Origin: Pirellulales bacterium
GTDB taxonomy: Bacteria; Planctomycetota; Planctomycetia; Pirellulales; JADZDJ01
Direction of reading: 5' to 3'
Assembly (NCBI GenBank): GCA_020851115.1
Contig: JADZDJ010000034.1
Span: 1-56,628, forward strand
Length of the DNA: 56,628 nt
Program-made: the position numbers and the translations under genes
Notes under the pieces: model-generated
Seen by the model: the letters and a program-made list of their open reading frames with translations, nothing else
Database searches by the model: none
What the model was told of the DNA's origin: nothing
Shown here: in pieces, positions 1-8,357 of the stretch
Layout of the letters: each line of letters begins with the position of its first letter
Numbering within the stretch: position 1 is the stretch's first letter

Positions 1-1
1 A

Positions 2-97
2 TTGTTCGAGTTCCTGATTGACACGGACTGCTGGAACGCGAGCGATTCGCGGTTCCGCGGTTGTGTACTTGGGAGGAGGTCCAGAGCCTCTTCATGA
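2..97 (+). CDS. Possible 3' end of an upstream gene (partial)
   Basis: One frame is open from the window edge for about 31 codons and stops 64 bases before the GH28 start. It reads as a plausible C-terminus (LFEFLIDTDCWNASD in the middle part). I do not recognise the family and the fragment is too short to judge codon use. It could equally be a chance open frame. Confidence 0.25.
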   Translation: MFEFLIDTDCWNASDSRFRGCVLGRRSRASS

Positions 98-160
98 TGG
101 GGCACAAAACAATCTTTCCAAGAAAGGAACTGATCACCCTAAGAAAGGTAGGTGTTGAAC

Positions 161-1654
161 ATGCGATACAACATCCCAAGGAACGTTCGTGGCGTGAGCA
201 AAACTGCCTGCGCGCTGGCGGTGTGGACGGCGATTTCTCTAGGTGGCGGCTGGCAAGGATTTGCCGCCGGAGCAGACCGTGTCGTCACCGATTTCGGAGC
301 CGTAGCTGATGGGAAGGCACTGAATACCAAGAACATTCAGCGCGCCATTGATGAATGTACAGCGGCGGGTGGAGGGGTCGTCAGAATCCCGGCGGGCACC
401 TTCCTGACCGGTTCGCTGGTGCTGAAAGATCACGTGACGCTGTGCTTGGACTCCGGCGCTGTGCTCTTGGGCAGCACGCGACTGGAGGACTACGAACCGC
501 ATGTGCCCAAACTCCGCTCGTACACCGATGTGCATTACGTGGACCGGAGTTTGATCTACGCAGAGAAAGCCAAGAACGTCGCAATCGTTGGGCGGGGCAT
601 GATCGACGGCCAGGGCAAGGCCGACTCTTTCCGCAAAAAACCCTACAAACAGCGACCATACATGATGCGATTTGTCGAATGCCGCGACGTCCTGGTACGT
701 GATGTCACGCTCAAGAATGCCGCCATGTGGGTCCAGCACTATCTTGGCTGTTCGGGGGTCAACATCAACGGCGTGACCGTGGACAGCTTGGCCAATGCGA
801 ACAACGACGGCATCGATATCGACAGTTGCGAATTCGTGCGCGTGGCGAACTGCCACATTTCCAGCGTCGACGACTCGATCGTCCTGAAGTCAACGACTCA
901 CCTCCCTTGCCGCCACGTTACGGTAACCAATTGTAACCTCAAGAGCCTTTGCAATGCGCTCAAGTGCGGCACCGAATCGCACAGCGGTTTCGAGGATATC
1001 ACAATTTCGAATTGCACCATCTACGATACCAAGCTGAGCGGGATCGCCCTGGAAGCCGTCGACGGCGGTTCGCTGCGCCGCGTGATTGTCTCGGGCATTT
1101 CAATGGTCAATGTGGCGAACCCGCTGTTCATCCGCCTTGGCAACCGGGCAAGGCCACTGGTGAAACAGGATGGAGAGACGAGTGATGCCAAGCCGTCGGT
1201 CGCAGCACTTCACCATGTCATCATTCGCGATGTCGTCGCCACCGGTGGAGATAAAATTGGGTGTGCCATTGCCGGAATTCCCAGCCACCCGATCTGCAAT
1301 GTACATCTCTCCAATATCCATTTGACGATGGCAGGCGGCGGTGACGCCGAACTCGTGGAGCGCGAAATCCCCGAGAATGAAACGTCGTATCCGGAGTATT
1401 TCATGTTCGGCGAGTTGCCGGCCTATGGCCTCTACTGCCGCCATGTAGACGGGATTACGATGAATAACATCACGCTCGACCACGTCAAACCCGATGCGCG
1501 TCCGGCAATTGTACTCGACGACGTAAAAGGTGCAGACCTGTTTCGAGTTGTCACTGGGAACACCGAGACGGCGCGGCTTCTAACGCTCAATGTCGAACAA
1601 TTGCGCGATCGGGACAAGGAAATAGAAACAACTGGAGGCAAATCGACCCAGTAG
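161..1654 (+). CDS. Glycoside hydrolase family 28 (polygalacturonase-like), exported
   Basis: A protein of about 497 residues with an N-terminal signal peptide, then a right-handed beta-helix protein of the polygalacturonase type. The start of the fold shows the usual VTDFGAVADGKALNT block. Later come the GH28 catalytic motifs: NNDGIDID near residue 215 and SVDDSIVLKS about 25 residues on, which supply the paired aspartates. Members hydrolyse alpha-linked galacturonan or related pectic glycans outside the cytoplasm. I chose the ATG at 161; a GTG at 152 is in frame, but the purine-rich AAGAAAGG stretch sits better for the ATG. No other carbohydrate gene is adjacent. Exact substrate (pectin, rhamnogalacturonan or xylogalacturonan) cannot be told from sequence. 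Confidence 0.85.
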   Translation: MRYNIPRNVRGVSKTACALAVWTAISLGGGWQGFAAGADRVVTDFGAVADGKALNTKNIQRAIDECTAAGGGVVRIPAGTFLTGSLVLKDHVTLCLDSGAVLLGSTRLEDYEPHVPKLRSYTDVHYVDRSLIYAEKAKNVAIVGRGMIDGQGKADSFRKKPYKQRPYMMRFVECRDVLVRDVTLKNAAMWVQHYLGCSGVNINGVTVDSLANANNDGIDIDSCEFVRVANCHISSVDDSIVLKSTTHLPCRHVTVTNCNLKSLCNALKCGTESHSGFEDITISNCTIYDTKLSGIALEAVDGGSLRRVIVSGISMVNVANPLFIRLGNRARPLVKQDGETSDAKPSVAALHHVIIRDVVATGGDKIGCAIAGIPSHPICNVHLSNIHLTMAGGGDAELVEREIPENETSYPEYFMFGELPAYGLYCRHVDGITMNNITLDHVKPDARPAIVLDDVKGADLFRVVTGNTETARLLTLNVEQLRDRDKEIETTGGKSTQ

Positions 1655-1919
1655 AAACCTTTTTATGAGGCCTTTCTGAGGCGGCTGATGGGTATCCATC
1701 GCCGAGTGATATCGGTGCCAGAAAGATCTCTCGGAGGGGCTCCGCACGAGTTTTCTACACATCGCTGTCCGTGCTGCGCGCAGGGGCGAGCACGTTGAAT
1801 TGCCTCAATCGACTGTTTGGCTTCGCTAGCGAAACCCCTGTTAAATGTGCTAGCAGGATCGATGCTTACACAAGATGCTGGAAGTTTCGGCCCAATCCAT
1901 ATAGTCGAACACTTATTCG

Positions 1920-1962
1920 ACAAATGAAAACAGCCCGCCGTCAATTGCTGACAGCGGGCTGC
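1920..1962 (-). terminator. Rho-independent terminator of tRNA-Ala
   Basis: Read on the minus strand, an 8-bp perfect stem (CAGCCCGC / GCGGGCTG) is followed by TTTTCATTT. It lies seven bases after the 3' end of the tRNA, so it very probably ends that transcript. Confidence 0.75.
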
Positions 1963-1968
1963 TTGAAG

Positions 1969-2041
<73 letters not shown>

Positions 2042-2108
2042 GCGGCCCAAAAAACAATATTCACGGACCCGTAGCAACCTTCATTCGTTGCTAGCATTCT
2101 TGGGCCGC
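2042..2108 (-). other. Long hairpin forming the 5' leader of tRNA-Ala
   Basis: GCGGCCCAA (2042-2050) and TTGGGCCGC (2100-2108) form a perfect 9-bp outer stem. Inside it TAGCAAC and GTTGCTA (2072-2078 / 2087-2093) form a second hairpin. On the minus strand the structure ends exactly where the mature tRNA begins, so it would be the precursor leader removed by RNase P. Confidence 0.45.
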
Positions 2109-3497
2109 TTATCAATAATGCCTTGTGTAGGGGCGGGAGACCCGCACACAACGAACGTTGGCCAATTGGCATACGCTTTTCTGACCTTGCTGGACCTGCA
2201 TTTTAAGTCCGTCGGGGCGACATGTCCAGCGGCGGTCGGCTGCGCGCAAACCGATAAATTGTCGGGAATTAGGCTCGGCTTCGCCTTCTCGATGCTAGCA
2301 ATCGCTGCGGCGAGAAAATCGCGTCGAAATTGTGGATGTTAAGGAGAAACGATTAAACCGAGGCTAGGGGACTAGTCGATAAGTGTGTGCTTAACTTTGC
2401 GGACGGTCGATGCGACTAATAGCAAACGCGTTGGCGCTGACGCCACCGTTAAAAAAACTCCAGCGGCGCGGCGAACGTAAGATTTTGCTGTCGAAATTGC
2501 GAAATTTCCATTGCAATTGATCTCATGCATCATGCTTTACTATCGTTGATGTTGATGTCGGGCGCATGTGGCGATGCGTCTGCGAAGGATCGACTTGTCG
2601 AACCGCCGGCAATCGTCCAGCAATCTAAATTACCCAGTGTGATAAATAACATCTTCGTGCGGCGCGAATCGACGGCGGCAATTTCTCAGGAAAAACAAGG
2701 CTGCAAGCAATCTTGTGCAAACTGCCCTTGATGATGTGTGATTTCGCGAGAGTTTGACGCTCTAGCGACACAAAATTTCTTACCGTCTCGGTAAAACTTG
2801 GCCGAGGAAGTGCACTGTTGCATCACGACGCCTTTCAACACGAACCATCGCTTAAGCCGGCGCGTGGGCCGAATTTCATCGCTCATTCAGTTGATTGAGC
2901 GAGCTTTTTGGAGAATGCCGGGCGGGGAAAAATTCTTTTTCAAACTTCACGCGCCGCTTGCTTGACAAAACTGCATCGCGGAGCAAAATAGCCTCCTTGT
3001 GGTTTGAGTGCAGTTGAGTTGATCGTGAAATTAATCGCGTGAATTTCACCGGAACGGCGGTGTTTTTAGTGTGTTGTGGTGCGGCGTAAGGCGGCGGTGG
3101 AATTTGCATCGTCGCCGTCCTGATTCATGTGGGGCGTTGCTCGAAGCGATCGCGAGTCTTCGATAGATTCGGCTTCGCGGCGAGATGCATCGCTTGGATC
3201 GATGCCATTGCAGCGGTGATAGGGCTTAGGTTCTGCGCACGCAGCGGCTGCGACATGCCGATTGACTAGAACGGCAAGTTTTTGCCGGCGAATCGCGATT
3301 AGTTTCGCTCCCGAAGTGGCGGCTGTAACCTTTGAAAGACGGGGGGCGAAGCGAAGGATCGAGACTCGGCGACTTTTTGTCGGGGACCGGATGCCCCCCC
3401 TGTTTTTTTGACGGGCGAGATACGTAGATTGAGGAACCAGAGACAGAACCGCGGAGGCTCTCTAAGCCGACGGCGGCATTTCGTGTAGAATGCCGTC
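2109..3497. other. Gene-free stretch of about 1.4 kb
   Basis: I see no protein-like reading frame here. Open frames of 66-84 codons lack start context and composition. A hairpin at 2123-2151 (TTGTGT..GCGGG/CCCGC..ACACAA) is visible. A TTGACA at 2962-2967 has a weak AT-rich hexamer 17 bases on. A GGGG/CCCC stem followed by seven T lies at 3382-3408. I looked for RNase P RNA, tmRNA and SRP RNA signatures by eye and did not see them. A structured RNA remains possible. Confidence 0.4.
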
Positions 3498-4820
3498 ATG
3501 CCGCAAGCGCTAATTGCCATCGGATCGAACCTAGGCGAGCGAGAGGCTTTGCTTCATCGCGCGGTCGAATTGTTGACGGCTAGCGACAATGTTCGGCTGG
3601 TAGTCGCTAGTTCACTTCGCGAAACAACGCCTGTGGGCGGCCCGGTCGATCAGCCCGATTATCTCAATGGGGCGGTCCTCGTCGAAACCTCGCTTTCGCC
3701 ACAGGCGCTATTTTCACGGCTAATGGAATTGGAGCGCAGCTTAGGGCGAGTGCGCGGCGAGCATTGGGGACCGCGGACAATCGATCTGGATTTGCTTTTG
3801 TACGACGACGTGGTGCTGCAATCGCCCGAGTTGACTCTGCCACATCCGCGTATGGTGCAGCGGCAGTTTGTGCTTGCGCCGGCCGCGGAAATTGCCGGCG
3901 ACATGATCGACCCGGTGACTGGTTTAACGATCATCCAACTGCTAGAGCAGCTCAGCGCCGGCAAACCAATGATATTGTCGAACGTGCACGAGGCACAGCG
4001 CTGGGTTTTGGATCAACGCCGACAAGGGAAGCGCATCGGCGTGACGCCAACGATGGGGGCGCTTCATGCGGGGCACATGAGCTTGGTCGAACGCAGCCGG
4101 CGAGAGTGCGACACGACGGTAGTGACGATTTTTGTCAACCCGATGCAATTCGCGCCGACGGAGGATTTTTCGCGTTATCCGCGTCAGTTGGAGCGCGATT
4201 TGGATATGCTGGCGCCGCTGGGGGTGGATCTGATTTTTGTCCCAACGGTGGAGGAAATGTATCCTTCGCAGTTTGCTACAACGGTCGAAGTACGCGAGCT
4301 CACCGATCGCTGGGAGGGCGCCGTTCGGCCAGAGCATTTTGTCGGCGTTACGACCGTGGTGCTGAAACTGTTGAACATCATTCCAGCCAACCGGGCGTAT
4401 TTTGGGCAGAAAGACTACCAGCAATACGTCGTGGTGCGTCAAATGGCGGCCGATTTGAATTTGCCGACGGAAATCGTGGCTTGCCCCATAATTCGCGAGA
4501 CAGATGGCCTGGCGATGAGTTCGCGAAACGCATATCTTTCAGCCGACGACCGACGTCGCGCGGTGGTATTGTCGCACAGTTTACGGGCGGCTCGCGAAAT
4601 GTTCGCCGACGGAGAGCGCCGAGCGACGAAAATCCGCGACGCGGTGCGACGGACAATCTCCGACGAAGCGAGCGTTCAACTCGATTATGTGGCTGTGGTC
4701 GATGGCGAGACGCTGGAAGAATTAAGGGACATCCGCGAATCCGCCGTCGTTCTGGTTGCTGCGCGCGGGGGAGCAACTCGCTTGATTGATAACGAGATAT
4801 TGACCCACGACGTAAAATAG
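3498..4820 (+). CDS. folK-panC: FolK-PanC fusion: HPPK joined to pantothenate synthetase
   Basis: A single 440-residue reading frame holds two enzymes. Residues 1-155 are 6-hydroxymethyl-7,8-dihydropterin pyrophosphokinase (folate synthesis), with GSNLGERE near the N-terminus and the HPPK signature GPRTIDLDLLLYDD at 91-104. Residues 160-440 are pantoate-beta-alanine ligase (pantothenate/CoA synthesis), with TPTMGALHAGHMSLV (183-197), FVNPMQFAPTEDF, GQKDYQQ and the ATP-binding MSSRNAYL. No stop separates them. Met158 is the natural start of a separate PanC, so internal initiation is possible. HPPK is usually about 160 residues and PanC about 280, so both halves are full length. Confidence 0.9.
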   Translation: MPQALIAIGSNLGEREALLHRAVELLTASDNVRLVVASSLRETTPVGGPVDQPDYLNGAVLVETSLSPQALFSRLMELERSLGRVRGEHWGPRTIDLDLLLYDDVVLQSPELTLPHPRMVQRQFVLAPAAEIAGDMIDPVTGLTIIQLLEQLSAGKPMILSNVHEAQRWVLDQRRQGKRIGVTPTMGALHAGHMSLVERSRRECDTTVVTIFVNPMQFAPTEDFSRYPRQLERDLDMLAPLGVDLIFVPTVEEMYPSQFATTVEVRELTDRWEGAVRPEHFVGVTTVVLKLLNIIPANRAYFGQKDYQQYVVVRQMAADLNLPTEIVACPIIRETDGLAMSSRNAYLSADDRRRAVVLSHSLRAAREMFADGERRATKIRDAVRRTISDEASVQLDYVAVVDGETLEELRDIRESAVVLVAARGGATRLIDNEILTHDVK

Positions 4821-4883
4821 TGAATGAATGCTGGTATCGGCCCTTGGGCGTAGGTCGTGTCGCATTCTTCGCGTTACATTTTC

Positions 4884-5921
4884 ATGCGTTCCACGTTATT
4901 ACACATCCCGAATGAAGCTTTCGGCCTGCCGCTATTCGGCTTCGGTTTGCTCTTGGCAATTTGGTCCGTCGCCTTTGCCAGCTATTTGGCTTGGCGAGTT
5001 TATCGCTTTGGATGGACCAAGGAGATTTGGGCGGAGTTGCCGATGTTCGCCGCGATCAGCGCGGCGATCGTCTACGTGCTGCCTGCCGTGGCGGATCGCC
5101 AAGGCATTCCCATCCGCGGCTACGGCGTGATGGTGTTTCTGGGCGTTGCATCGGCCGTCGGGTTGGCGGTGCGTCGCGCCAAGCACGAAGGCTTTCCCGC
5201 GGAATTGATCTATTCAATGGCAATCTGGTTGGTGATTAGCGGCATCGTTGGCGGCCGGCTGTTTTATGTCATCGAGTATTGGAGAGATTTTCAAAAAGAA
5301 AGTTTCCTGGGAACGCTGGGCGCCGCGCTGAAATACACCGAAGGCGGACTGGTCGTTTACGGCGCGTTTCTGGGCGGGGCGGCGGCGGCGGTGGCATTTC
5401 TCCTCCGCAACAAATTGCCGGTGTGGCAGTTTGGCGACATCATTTCACCCAGCGTAATGCTCGGCCTGGCCCTGGGAAGGATCGGCTGTTTCTTGAACGG
5501 CTGTTGTTACGGCGGCCCGTGCGATCTGCCCTGGGCCGTGACGTTTCCGAAAGATTCGCCGGCATATCAAGAGCAAGCTAGTCGCGGCCTGCTCGGCGAA
5601 CCGCCGATTCTCGCTCAGCGCAGTCTGCCCGTTCATCCGACGCAGCTTTATAGTTCGATCGATGCGTTGCTAATTACTTCGGTTCTGCTGGCATGGTCGC
5701 CGTTTCGCCGACACCACGGCGAACTGGTGGCTATGATGATGACCGTTTACCCAATTGCACGAATCTTGGAAGAGGCCATTCGAATCGACGAACCGAAGAG
5801 ATTTTTCACACAGTTGACCATCTCACAGAATATCAGCTTGCTGCTACTTGCCGGCGCGGTAGCGGTGTGGATTTACGTACTGCATCAGCCGCGGCTGCAA
5901 TATGCGCCGGCGGCAACATAA
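4884..5921 (+). CDS. lgt: Prolipoprotein diacylglyceryl transferase
   Basis: An integral membrane enzyme of about 345 residues that transfers diacylglycerol from phosphatidylglycerol to the lipobox cysteine of prolipoproteins. The Lgt signature is present in its Cys-rich variant (GRIGCFLNGCCYGGPC), followed by the HPTQLYSS block near the C-terminus. Several hydrophobic segments span the protein. I place the start at the ATG at 4884 because MRSTLLHIPNEAFGLPLFGFG matches the usual Lgt N-terminus apart from its first residues; a GTG at 4857 is in frame. It lies 63 bases after folK-panC on the same strand. Its likely clients in this window are the lipoproteins at 46884 and 49416. Confidence 0.9.
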   Translation: MRSTLLHIPNEAFGLPLFGFGLLLAIWSVAFASYLAWRVYRFGWTKEIWAELPMFAAISAAIVYVLPAVADRQGIPIRGYGVMVFLGVASAVGLAVRRAKHEGFPAELIYSMAIWLVISGIVGGRLFYVIEYWRDFQKESFLGTLGAALKYTEGGLVVYGAFLGGAAAAVAFLLRNKLPVWQFGDIISPSVMLGLALGRIGCFLNGCCYGGPCDLPWAVTFPKDSPAYQEQASRGLLGEPPILAQRSLPVHPTQLYSSIDALLITSVLLAWSPFRRHHGELVAMMMTVYPIARILEEAIRIDEPKRFFTQLTISQNISLLLLAGAVAVWIYVLHQPRLQYAPAAT

Positions 5922-6010
5922 GCCCCCGAGTGCGAAATTTCTGATTTTCTCGCAAGCGCTTTTACTCGATAAGACCTACAACTATCTATCGCGTACGCAT
6001 TTTCGCCGCA

Positions 6011-6047
6011 AGAAAAGACAAAAGCCCCGGAATTGCTTCCGGGGCTT
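6011..6047 (-). terminator. Rho-independent terminator of the response-regulator gene
   Basis: An 11-bp stem (AAGCCCCGGAA/TTCCGGGGCTT) with a 4-base loop, followed on the minus strand by TTTGTCTTTTC. It lies about 35 bases after the stop of the regulator gene. Confidence 0.85.
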
Positions 6048-6080
6048 GTCGGGTGCCACCTAGCACTCGCGAAATGCGAC

Positions 6081-6707
6081 TTAGACTAAGCCCTTTCGTA
6101 CTGCCCAGACGGCTGCTTGCGTGCGGTCGCTGACGGCAATCTTACGGAGTATGTTTTGTACGTGCTCCTTCACCGTTTCGACGCTGATGCCCAGCGAGCG
6201 GCCGATTTCTTTGTTGCTCAGTCCGAGTGCGATGTGCCGCAGCACTTGCAGTTCGCGCTGAGTCAATGGCACGTCGTCGCTTGGCTCGCGCGTATTCATC
6301 GCCAAATGGACGCGGCGCAGTTCACCAGCCTTCACTGGCGGCTGACCGTGGGCGGCCGCATTAATGGCCGAAATCAGTTCGTTCTTCGTCGACCCCTTCA
6401 GTACATAATCGGAGGCACCCAGCGCCACCGAGCGAGCTACATACGTCGGGTTGTCGTATGTTGACAACATCACTACGCGTTGATCTGGACGATCCTTGCG
6501 GATCTTTTCCAAGGCATCCAGCCCGTCGATATCCGGCAGGCGGATGTCGAGCAGTACCACATCGGGCTTGTGCTTCTTCGCGAGCTTGACGGCTTCCTCG
6601 CCTGTCTTCGCTTCCGCAACTACTTTGATGTCGCTACCCGAGAACAAACTGGCGAGACCTTTGCGAACGACTTCATGATCGTCCGCCACTAAAACCTTCA
6701 CACTCAT
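6081..6707 (-). CDS. Response regulator, NarL/FixJ type
   Basis: A 208-residue two-component regulator. The N-terminal receiver domain has the phospho-acceptor aspartate in VVLLDIRLPDIDG (about residue 55) and the conserved lysine in YVLKGS. The C-terminal LuxR-type helix-turn-helix spans roughly 145-205 (LTQRELQVLRHIALGLSNKE, then SVETVKEHVQNIL). No histidine kinase is adjacent, so it is an orphan; the hybrid kinase at 38 kb is far away and carries its own receiver. It has a strong terminator and seems to be transcribed alone. Confidence 0.9.
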   Translation of the reverse strand: MSVKVLVADDHEVVRKGLASLFSGSDIKVVAEAKTGEEAVKLAKKHKPDVVLLDIRLPDIDGLDALEKIRKDRPDQRVVMLSTYDNPTYVARSVALGASDYVLKGSTKNELISAINAAAHGQPPVKAGELRRVHLAMNTREPSDDVPLTQRELQVLRHIALGLSNKEIGRSLGISVETVKEHVQNILRKIAVSDRTQAAVWAVRKGLV

Positions 6708-7118
6708 TTCAAACCTCCCGTTAGGAAAAGCAATCCACCGATACCGCTGGCCCCCGCCGCGTTATCGGCACCTCCAACACGATGTTCAACCGCTCAACCT
6801 ATTGCTCCGCAAATCCCCCACGATTCGGTGCAATTCCGAATGTTTCCTATTTTGATTAAGTAAGGCGCAAATTCATAGCCCCATAACCTGTTTAATTTTA
6901 GGAGTGGTACTTCACTTGGGTAGAGGTACCACCAAATTCCAGTGTTATTTCTCGCGCCAGCTTGTGCGCTACGGACTTGACCGCTTGATACGTTCAGTGG
7001 CTGCCATGGCGGCCGCCAGCTCACTTGAATAGCGATTTTCCAAGAAAAATAGACAAATTTTGTAATTCCAAAATTCAAATTGGGCAGGGCAAAACATGTC
7101 GCACGGCGGATTTCTATT
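6708..7118. other. Intergenic stretch without a recognised gene
   Basis: About 410 bases between the response regulator and pheS, both on the minus strand. It contains AT-rich inverted words (AATTTTGTAATTCCAAAATT near 7050-7075) and a partial copy of the G-rich word (GGGCAGGG at 7082-7089). An open minus-strand frame runs through this region into pheS but looks like a shadow. Confidence 0.4.
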
Positions 7119-8147
7119 TCAAAATTGTTGCAAGAAACGTACGTCGTTCTTATAAAATTCGCGGATATCCGCGATGCCGTGACGGCGCGCACAGACTCGT
7201 TCCACACCGAGGCCGAAAGCAAAACCGGAAACTTCTTCAGGATCGTAGCCAACCGCGCGGAGTACGTTCGGATCGACCATACCAGCGCCACCCATTTCGA
7301 CATATCGCGTTTTGCCGCCGACGGTTTCCCAAGCCATATCGACCTCGACACTTGGTTCGGTGAAAGGAAAGAACGATGGGCGGAATCGGATGTGGACGTC
7401 GTGTCCCAGGAAGCTGGCCGCAAAGAGACGAAGTACGCTCTTGAGGTCGGCCATCGTCACATGGCGATCGACCAGCAGACCTTCAATCTGATGAAACATC
7501 GGATAGTGCGTGGCGTCGGCGTCGTCGGGACGATACACGCGGCCGAGTGAAATTACGCGAACCGGAGGCGGCTGCCGTTCCATGACGCGAATTTGCACGG
7601 TGCTAGTTTGGCTGCGCAAGAGCATCGGACCATTGCGTCCCGCACTCGCAGTGGCGAGGTAGAAGTTTTCTAACGGATCGCGGGCAGGGTGCGAGGCCGG
7701 AATGTTGAGGGCCTCAAAGTTGTGCCATTCATCTTCGATCTCAGGGCCATCCGCGACGGTGAACCCGAGCCGCCCCATGATCTCTTTTAATTCTTCGATG
7801 GTTTGCGTAATCGGATGGATATGGCCGATGATCGGTCGCCGACCGGGTAGCGTTACGTCCAACGACTCGCTCGACTCTGAGGTCGTAGTGGCGAGACGTA
7901 CTCCGGCAGCGGTCAAGGCAGCCTCGAGGATTGCCTTCACCTCGTTGAATCGTTTGCCAGCCGCCGGCTTTTCCGGCCCCGATACTGCGCCAAGACCTTT
8001 TTGAGCGGCCTTTAACTTGCCACTCTTGGCGCCGAGAAACTCGACCCTTGCCGCTTCCAGCGCAGCAGCGTCGGCGGCACGATCGAAGGCAGACTTGCCG
8101 GCGGCAGCAATTTGGTCGAGTTCGGTGATGAAATTGGCAAGGGACAT
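7119..8147 (-). CDS. pheS: Phenylalanine-tRNA ligase alpha subunit
   Basis: The 342-residue catalytic subunit of phenylalanyl-tRNA synthetase. An N-terminal helical region binds tRNA. The class II core follows, with motif 2 in [15 protein letters not shown], the glycine-rich [12 protein letters not shown] and motif 3 in [18 protein letters not shown] place the start at the ATG at 8147 (MSLANF), which has TGAGG six bases upstream; a further in-frame start at 8186 adds an unlikely Cys/Asn-rich leader. pheT lies upstream on the same strand with a gap of about 210 bases, an inverted order relative to most bacteria. Confidence 0.94.
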   Translation of the reverse strand: MSLANFITELDQIAAAGKSAFDRAADAAALEAARVEFLGAKSGKLKAAQKGLGAVSGPEKPAAGKRFNEVKAILEAALTAAGVRLATTTSESSESLDVTLPGRRPIIGHIHPITQTIEELKEIMGRLGFTVADGPEIEDEWHNFEALNIPASHPARDPLENFYLATASAGRNGPMLLRSQTSTVQIRVMERQPPPVRVISLGRVYRPDDADATHYPMFHQIEGLLVDRHVTMADLKSVLRLFAASFLGHDVHIRFRPSFFPFTEPSVEVDMAWETVGGKTRYVEMGGAGMVDPNVLRAVGYDPEEVSGFAFGLGVERVCARRHGIADIREFYKNDVRFLQQF

Positions 8148-8357
8148 TCGGAACCTCAGATTACAATTACAATGCGAATCAATCAAAAAATTCTATTGGC
8201 CGCGCTGACGCCACCAGCCTCCACCCGCCTACCTGACAACGCAAAATTTTGGCAGGACCTATACACCATTTGACGATCAATGTATTGTGCGAATGCACTT
8301 GAATTGGCGTAAGTGTTCCTTTGCGATTGCTAATCGACGCACTTGGCGAACGATCGC

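Noticed and set aside
2088-3520. Several 60-85 codon frames in the 1.4 kb gap
   Set aside because: No start signals, no motif, unusual residue composition.
3764-4789. A 341-codon open frame on the plus strand inside folK-panC
   Set aside because: It is a second-frame shadow of a clear FolK-PanC gene. Its protein is Arg/Gly/Ala-rich with no recognisable motif.
6794-7423. A 209-codon minus frame partly downstream of pheS
   Set aside because: Its first half lies inside pheS in another frame; the rest translates AT-rich intergenic sequence with no motif.
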